A stretch of DNA of 10,451 nt from Armatimonadota bacterium (GTDB lineage: Bacteria > Armatimonadota > Zipacnadia > Zipacnadales > JABUFB01), in assembly GCA_018056145.1 (NCBI GenBank), contig JAGPGE010000136.1, positions 1-10,451 of the forward strand, in the 5' to 3' direction. The notes beneath the pieces are model-generated. The model had not been told where the DNA came from and did no database searches. It saw nothing but the letters and a program-made list of their open reading frames with translations. Positions 5,951 to 10,451 of the stretch are shown in pieces; the first letter of the stretch is position 1, and each line of letters opens with the position of its first letter. The position numbers and the translations under genes are program-made.

Positions 5951-6961
5951 CTATGTGTACTGGCTCACGCCGGAAGCCACGAACTGGTCGATGGGGCCGC
6001 AGTAGTCCTCGGACACGGCCACGGCAAGCCGGAGCGAATGGCGAGCATCCTGCAGGCAGCAGCCGGGCAGCACCCCGGTGCGCACCGCATCCAGGAACGC
6101 CAGGTGTTCGCCCAGAATTCCCCCGGCCACGAGCGCATCCTCCTCAACGGGAATCTCGGCCACAATCGCGTTGTTCGCGTACACGCGCTCGCCACGGAAC
6201 AGTTGTGGGCTGGTGTAGCCATGTCCGACCGTCGACTCCATCATCCGGTCCTCGCCCTGCGCCAGGTACAATTCGCGCGACACCCCGGCGCAAACCAGGA
6301 TCGCCAGGTCAGCGAGAATCCCGGTGTCGAACTGGATGCGGACGAGGAGGTCGCGCACCCGGGTCTCACCATACCAGCGGGAGTGGGCTTCCAACGTGAC
6401 CACATTGCCGCACAGGAACCGCAGGCAGTCCAGGGCGTGGATCCCCGTGCCCACGGCGAATTCGGGCTCGGTGCGGTTATTGCGAATCATCTCGGCCCGC
6501 AGGTAGCGGATGGGCGCGTTCTCTTCCATCCACTGCTTCAGCCGGCGCAGTCCTGGGACCTGCCGGCGGTTGAAGCCGACGTAGGTGAGAGTGCCGTGCT
6601 CGTCTGCCAGCGCGGCCAGATTCTCGGACTCCTCGACGGTCACCCCTGGCGGCTTCTCGGTGAAGGTGGGAATTCCGTATGGCAGCACCTGCGCCAGGAC
6701 CCCGGCGGACTTCGCTGGATGGACCGTGACGTAGAGCGCCTCCGGCTGGACTTCCGCGATCATCTCATGCAGGTCGGTGTAGATGGCCTTGTACCCGAAG
6801 TCGTGCTGGAAAGCCTCAGCTTTCCCGCGGTCCAGGTCGCAGATGGCCTCCATGGATACGACAGGCTCATCGCTGGATGAGAGACGCTTCAGCGCGGGCG
6901 AGTGGTTGGCGCGGCTGAAGGGCCCCGCGCCGATGTGGGCGATGCGTATCGGTAGGCTCAC
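5951..6961 (-). CDS. Gfo/Idh/MocA-family NAD(P)-dependent oxidoreductase
   Basis: The 336-residue protein is a typical member. The N-terminal Rossmann fold begins RIAHIGAGPFSRANH, with the GxG dinucleotide motif at 11-13. ICDLD (40-44) ends the second strand, where the acidic residue favours NAD. TEKPPG (101-106) is the conserved EKP motif, whose lysine (K103) takes part in catalysis. The C-terminal beta-sheet domain carries GIHALDCLRFL (173-183), with H175 and D178 matching the family H..D motif. Members oxidise or reduce sugars, sugar acids and inositols, and some cleave glycosides through 3-keto intermediates. Its position after a sulfatase and a polysaccharide lyase suggests it handles a sugar or uronate released by them (inference). 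The start is GTG at 6961-6959, supported by AGGGA 9 bases upstream; the next start would remove the Rossmann motif. It is cytoplasmic and third in the operon, 35 bases after the lyase gene. Confidence 0.9.
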   Translation of the reverse strand: MSLPIRIAHIGAGPFSRANHSPALKRLSSSDEPVVSMEAICDLDRGKAEAFQHDFGYKAIYTDLHEMIAEVQPEALYVTVHPAKSAGVLAQVLPYGIPTFTEKPPGVTVEESENLAALADEHGTLTYVGFNRRQVPGLRRLKQWMEENAPIRYLRAEMIRNNRTEPEFAVGTGIHALDCLRFLCGNVVTLEAHSRWYGETRVRDLLVRIQFDTGILADLAILVCAGVSRELYLAQGEDRMMESTVGHGYTSPQLFRGERVYANNAIVAEIPVEEDALVAGGILGEHLAFLDAVRTGVLPGCCLQDARHSLRLAVAVSEDYCGPIDQFVASGVSQYT

Positions 6962-6996
6962 GTTCCTGGCTCCCTGTTTGGACTGCTGTCAGCGGG

Positions 6997-9627
6997 TTAC
7001 GGCTCGTAACGCACGCGACTTCCGCCAATGATGCCGACCTGACCGGGGACGCCTCTGGCATCCAGCGATACCACGGCGACGCGCCCGTCAGTGATGACAG
7101 GCCCCAGGCTCTGCTCTCCCCCAACTTCCGTGGCCGACAGTGCAATCACGTCCGCCGAACCGTCCGCACGGGTCACACGCAGACACTCCCCCGCCGGATC
7201 TGACTTCACTGTCTCCACCGACACGGCGGGCTGTTCGGAAGGGGACGGAGCGAGCACGTACACGTTCCGCACACTCCCGGCGGCGGTGTTCCGGAAAAGC
7301 GCCGTTGGCACCGCGCGCCAGGGGTAATTCGCCCAGCCCTGCACGGGTTCCTCGGCGATCCCCTTGACCACATCGACGGCGAGGTCGGGGCCGGATCCGA
7401 TCAGGTCCAGTCGGCGGCCGTCCGCAACCGCAGACACCGAACTACCCTGCGTTCGGGCAGTTTCGGCGTTGATGTGGAAAATGGTCTCGTACTCATGCAC
7501 CGCGTCGTCCTGCGGCGTGAAGGTGTCCACGATCACCCAGTAGTCGGGCTTCACGAACAGCACCTCGCGCCGGTGCGTCACCCGGATCTGCCCGTCCTTG
7601 CCGTAGCCGGTGTCGTACACGCCGGATACATAGTCCAGCGAATCATTGCTGACCCAGGGATTGTTCAGCGGCTCAAAGGGCGGCTTGAGCACGTATGTCG
7701 AACGGTCCCGGCGGCTATTCTGGTCTTCGCCGTCCACCCGCGCCGTGTTGTGCGCCCGGGTGGATAGCACGTAGCGCCGCCAACGGGACTTGTCGTACAT
7801 GTAGCTGCCTCCCTCGACGATCCACCAACGCCCGTGGGCCTGCATGGTGAAGCCCAGCTTGTCCTCATGCTGGTGCCCCGAGCCGAAGGGACCGGCATCC
7901 AGGAACAGGAACCGGGCGTCGCGGGTCCAATCGCTGCGCATCACGTAGTGCCCCGAGTACGGGAAGGCATACGAAGTCCCGGCGGGTCTGTCGCCCTGTG
8001 CGCCACGGGTGAGGACCCACTGGAAATCAGTCCGATGCGGGAAGTAGGTGAACCCCTTCTGGAGCGCTGCGTCAGGCCCGGCGTGCCCGGAATCATTGAG
8101 CCCCGGCACTCGCCAGTCCGGCCCGGTCGCGTACAGCAGATAGTTGTACATGCGCTCCAGCAGGTCCCGGAAATCCGCCGGGACCTCGCCGGTGCGGTCG
8201 TTCGCAAGCATCAGGTCGTAGATGTCGCTGTAGTTCCGCAGAACCCACAGGTTGTAGCCCAGGGCCAATTCGTTCTCCAGGCCGTCCGGGTATATCTCCT
8301 CGGCCATCTGCGTGTACAGGCGCTCGATGCCGGTCTCGCGCCAGTTATCCGCTTCCTTCATCTCTGGCAGGAGCGTGCCCACAATGGTGAGCGCCTTGGA
8401 TTCGGCAGTCAGCCAGTTCGCCTTGCTGGGCCACTTGAGCAGATGGCGTGCGTGCTCGACCAGGGACTTGATCACTGTGGTCAGGGAGTTAGCATCCCAG
8501 CAGGGAGCGTCCGCGGTACGCCAAAGGGCGTCAATCCAGGTGTCTCCAGCACGGACCGCGGTGTTCAGGGTCTCCCAGGCGTAGTGGTACGGGCCATTGC
8601 CGCTGCCAGACAGAAGAACCGGTGAATCGTCGATCCAGTCCAGCATCATGTCCCGGATCTCCGTGGCGTACTTCTCCTCAAGCGTCCCGACATACGCGCC
8701 GGCCAGGTAGTCGAAGAAGAAGTGGCGATTGAGGGATGCATTCCACTCAATCGTCGCCGCTTCGCCTTCATTCCGCTGGTTGGAGGCCCAGTCAATGTCC
8801 TCGCCCAGTTCGTATCTCTTCCCGTCGAAGTTGTAGATGTGGGCCAGGGTTTCGTCCGCTCGGCCGGTATTCGGGCGCTTCTCCGGCGGTTCCGGGCGCT
8901 CCCACCAATTGCTGAACCAGCGCACATCGCGGCGGGCTAGGAAGTACTCGCGGAAGCGCTCCTTCGCCGCGGCGATGTCCCCGGCTTGGACGGCTTCGCG
9001 TACCCGTTCCAGGCCGGGACGCGTCAGGTCCATTGCCTCGAAGAACTCCTCGTCGGTCATGCGCTGCCCGGTGTCGGTCATGGTGATCACCCGAACGTCG
9101 TCGAGTATCCACATATCTTCCGCCGACGCACCGGCGCCTTTGTCCCACGCGGAATGCAGTTGCAGGGTGTCTATGTTGTGCCAGCCGATGGGGTGGCGCA
9201 CCCGGGCCATCACGCTGAAAGGCAGGAGCACGCGATTCCAGCCCCGCCAGTCCACGACCAGTGACTGCGAGAAGTAGTCCATGCCGTCCTGTGTGGGGTC
9301 CTGCGACTCCACGATGATCCAGACGCGAGAGCCCGTGCCCTTCGCACTGTGCAGCCAGAAGGACAGGCAGTTCCCGGCGGTCCAGTCGTGCGGGATGGCG
9401 TTGCTGGACAGTCCCGCCTGTTTCGAAGGCACCCAGCGGACAGCACCCGTTCCCTCGCGCACGGTTTCCGCCTCGGATTCTCCGCCGCGCCAGACCGAGG
9501 CGTCATCGCAAGTGCTGATGACCAGGTCATCCTGGGCCATGCACAGTGAAGCGAGCGATATCACGACAACGCATGCTGCCAGCTTGCGGCAGGGGGTTGA
9601 TGACTGGTCGATGAGTCTGCCCTTCAT
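6997..9627 (-). CDS. Secreted heparinase II/III-family polysaccharide lyase with N-terminal beta-sandwich domain
   Basis: The 876-residue protein has a signal peptide (basic start, hydrophobic 17-30, cleavage near AQ-DD at 31-34). Residues 35-185 look like a carbohydrate-binding beta-sandwich (SFWLHS, WILDDVRV). Residues 195-520 form an alpha-helical toroid, with WETLNTAVR at 351-359. From about 550 to the end is the heparinase II/III-like beta-sandwich (PF07940), with SGHYVMRSDW, GHQHEDKLGF (584-593), EGGSYMYD and RAHNT (624-628). This is the domain order of the heparinase/alginate-lyase families PL12, PL15, PL17 and PL21, which cleave uronate linkages by beta-elimination. Candidate catalytic residues are N404, Y458 and H587. 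The His that usually follows the Asn is Trp (W405). Substrate is unknown; with a heparan-sulfatase-like neighbour, a sulfated uronate polymer is plausible. The gene starts 5 bases after the sulfatase stop, with GAGGGGAG about 14 bases upstream inside the sulfatase gene, suggesting translational coupling. Confidence 0.87.
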   Translation of the reverse strand: MKGRLIDQSSTPCRKLAACVVVISLASLCMAQDDLVISTCDDASVWRGGESEAETVREGTGAVRWVPSKQAGLSSNAIPHDWTAGNCLSFWLHSAKGTGSRVWIIVESQDPTQDGMDYFSQSLVVDWRGWNRVLLPFSVMARVRHPIGWHNIDTLQLHSAWDKGAGASAEDMWILDDVRVITMTDTGQRMTDEEFFEAMDLTRPGLERVREAVQAGDIAAAKERFREYFLARRDVRWFSNWWERPEPPEKRPNTGRADETLAHIYNFDGKRYELGEDIDWASNQRNEGEAATIEWNASLNRHFFFDYLAGAYVGTLEEKYATEIRDMMLDWIDDSPVLLSGSGNGPYHYAWETLNTAVRAGDTWIDALWRTADAPCWDANSLTTVIKSLVEHARHLLKWPSKANWLTAESKALTIVGTLLPEMKEADNWRETGIERLYTQMAEEIYPDGLENELALGYNLWVLRNYSDIYDLMLANDRTGEVPADFRDLLERMYNYLLYATGPDWRVPGLNDSGHAGPDAALQKGFTYFPHRTDFQWVLTRGAQGDRPAGTSYAFPYSGHYVMRSDWTRDARFLFLDAGPFGSGHQHEDKLGFTMQAHGRWWIVEGGSYMYDKSRWRRYVLSTRAHNTARVDGEDQNSRRDRSTYVLKPPFEPLNNPWVSNDSLDYVSGVYDTGYGKDGQIRVTHRREVLFVKPDYWVIVDTFTPQDDAVHEYETIFHINAETARTQGSSVSAVADGRRLDLIGSGPDLAVDVVKGIAEEPVQGWANYPWRAVPTALFRNTAAGSVRNVYVLAPSPSEQPAVSVETVKSDPAGECLRVTRADGSADVIALSATEVGGEQSLGPVITDGRVAVVSLDARGVPGQVGIIGGSRVRYEP

Positions 9628-9632
9628 GGGAT

Positions 9633-10451
9633 TCAGTTCGGCTCCCCTCTGAGTTCGCGCGCAGCCTGTTCGGGAGTGGGCGGCCAGTCCCCCCGGAGCA
9701 GCAGGTCGCCGGTATCTCGCATCCAGGCATCCACCTTCCCGCGCAGGTCTTCCAGAATCCCCGCACTGTTCGGATCGCTTGCTAGATCGCGGGTCTCCAG
9801 CGGGTCGGTGCGCAGGTCGTACAACTCCTCCGCCGGCCTGCGCGAGCCGTAGTACTCCTCCCGCATCTCGGCCCCGGCGGGCCCGTTCCAGATATCCAGC
9901 GGGAGGTACACCAGCGGCCTGTCGCCGAAACTGCGGATGTACTTGTGGGTGTGGGTGCGAATCGCGCGCATCGGGTTGTACTTGTCGTGCCAGGTCATCT
10001 CGCAGAAGACGCTATCTCTGGGTTCGTACTCGCTACCGTCGAGAAGACCACGGAAGCTGCGGCCATCGGCGTTGGGAATCGGGCCTTCGCCAATGAGATC
10101 GAGGATCGTGGGCGAGAAGTCGCAGTTCGACAGCAGCTCATCGCACCGCCGGCCGCCCTCAACTCTGCCCGGCTGGTAGATGGCGAGGGTGGTCTTCGTC
10201 CCCGGATCGTAGCAGGTGCCTTTCGCCCGAGGCATCGCGGTTCCGTGGTCGGTGGTGAAGATCAGGAGGGTATTGTCCGCAAGGCCGGTCTCATTCAGGC
10301 ACTCGCGCACGCGCCCCACATGGTCATCCAGATGCCGGATCATGCCGTGCAGGCCCGCGCAGTCCTCGCGGATTCCCGGCCTGTCGGGCAACCAGTAGGG
10401 GACCTCCAAGGTCTGTGGGTCATCCCTCGGGTAGCCCTCGGTGGCGAAAGG
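9633..10451 (-). CDS. Sulfatase, C-terminal part (heparan N-sulfatase/SGSH-like; 5' end outside window)
   Basis: The frame is open from the right edge and gives 272 residues before a TGA at 9635-9633; a TTG at 10409 is an internal Leu codon, not a start. The segment PYWLPDRPGIRED, then HLDDHVGRVRECL, then NTLLIFTTDHG (D68 and H69 counted from the first complete codon at the edge) is the central sulfatase core (PF00884). The Asp-His pair matches the metal-binding DHG/DNG motif. RAKGTCYDPG, with K77, matches the AKGT.YD.G motif typical of N-sulfoglucosamine sulfohydrolase-like sulfatases. The C-terminal subdomain ends with ELYDLRTDPLETRDLA, common to sulfatases. The formylglycine site (C/S-x-P-x-R) and any signal peptide lie outside the window, so class and location cannot be settled. 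It is the first visible gene of the operon and directly precedes the lyase, fitting removal of sulfate from the lyase's substrate or product. Confidence 0.9.
   Translation of the reverse strand, partial: PFATEGYPRDDPQTLEVPYWLPDRPGIREDCAGLHGMIRHLDDHVGRVRECLNETGLADNTLLIFTTDHGTAMPRAKGTCYDPGTKTTLAIYQPGRVEGGRRCDELLSNCDFSPTILDLIGEGPIPNADGRSFRGLLDGSEYEPRDSVFCEMTWHDKYNPMRAIRTHTHKYIRSFGDRPLVYLPLDIWNGPAGAEMREEYYGSRRPAEELYDLRTDPLETRDLASDPNSAGILEDLRGKVDAWMRDTGDLLLRGDWPPTPEQAARELRGEPN

Noticed and set aside
1..10451. tRNA, rRNA, CRISPR array, insertion sequence, integrase or toxin-antitoxin genes
   Set aside because: Nothing of these kinds was seen. No spaced repeats, terminal inverted repeats or transposase motifs appear, and almost every base is inside a supported coding gene.

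Overview
The window comes from a GC-rich bacterial genome and holds a dense set of genes typical of polysaccharide-degrading bacteria: a GH140-like (DUF5060/DUF4038) glycoside hydrolase, a secreted heparinase II/III-family polysaccharide lyase, a sulfatase resembling heparan N-sulfatases, a Gfo/Idh/MocA oxidoreductase and a creatininase-family amidohydrolase. This mix, without SusC/SusD, resembles carbohydrate loci of the PVC group (Planctomycetota, Lentisphaerota, Kiritimatiellota), Armatimonadota or Hydrogenedentota. No phylogenetic marker is present, so this placement is an inference from gene content.

Layout. (A) On the + strand, the tail of a membrane protein (1-305) is followed 3 bases later by the GH140-like enzyme (309-1880). 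(B) Converging on it from the - strand is a secreted beta-propeller protein (3785-1902). (C) Diverging from the propeller gene across about 150 bases is the creatininase-family gene (+, 3937-4650). (D) Converging on that gene is a compact - strand unit that enters from the right edge: sulfatase (partial, 10451-9633), heparinase II/III-type lyase (9627-6997), Gfo/Idh/MocA oxidoreductase (6961-5951), thioredoxin-fold protein (5934-5497) and YhhN/lysoplasmalogenase-like membrane protein (5454-4672). Gaps of 5, 35, 16 and 42 bases suggest a single operon whose promoter lies outside the window.

How the parts may work together (inference). The sulfatase removes sulfate from a sulfated, uronate-containing polysaccharide. 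The exported lyase cleaves uronate linkages by beta-elimination. The oxidoreductase processes a released sugar, and the GH140-like enzyme, which has no signal peptide, acts on imported oligosaccharides. The propeller may bind or cleave a glycan or lactone outside the cytoplasm. The creatininase-family, thioredoxin-like and YhhN proteins have no obvious place in this pathway. No RNA gene, CRISPR array, insertion sequence or integrase was seen, and coding density is very high. The only non-coding stretch over 50 bases is the divergent region 3786-3936.
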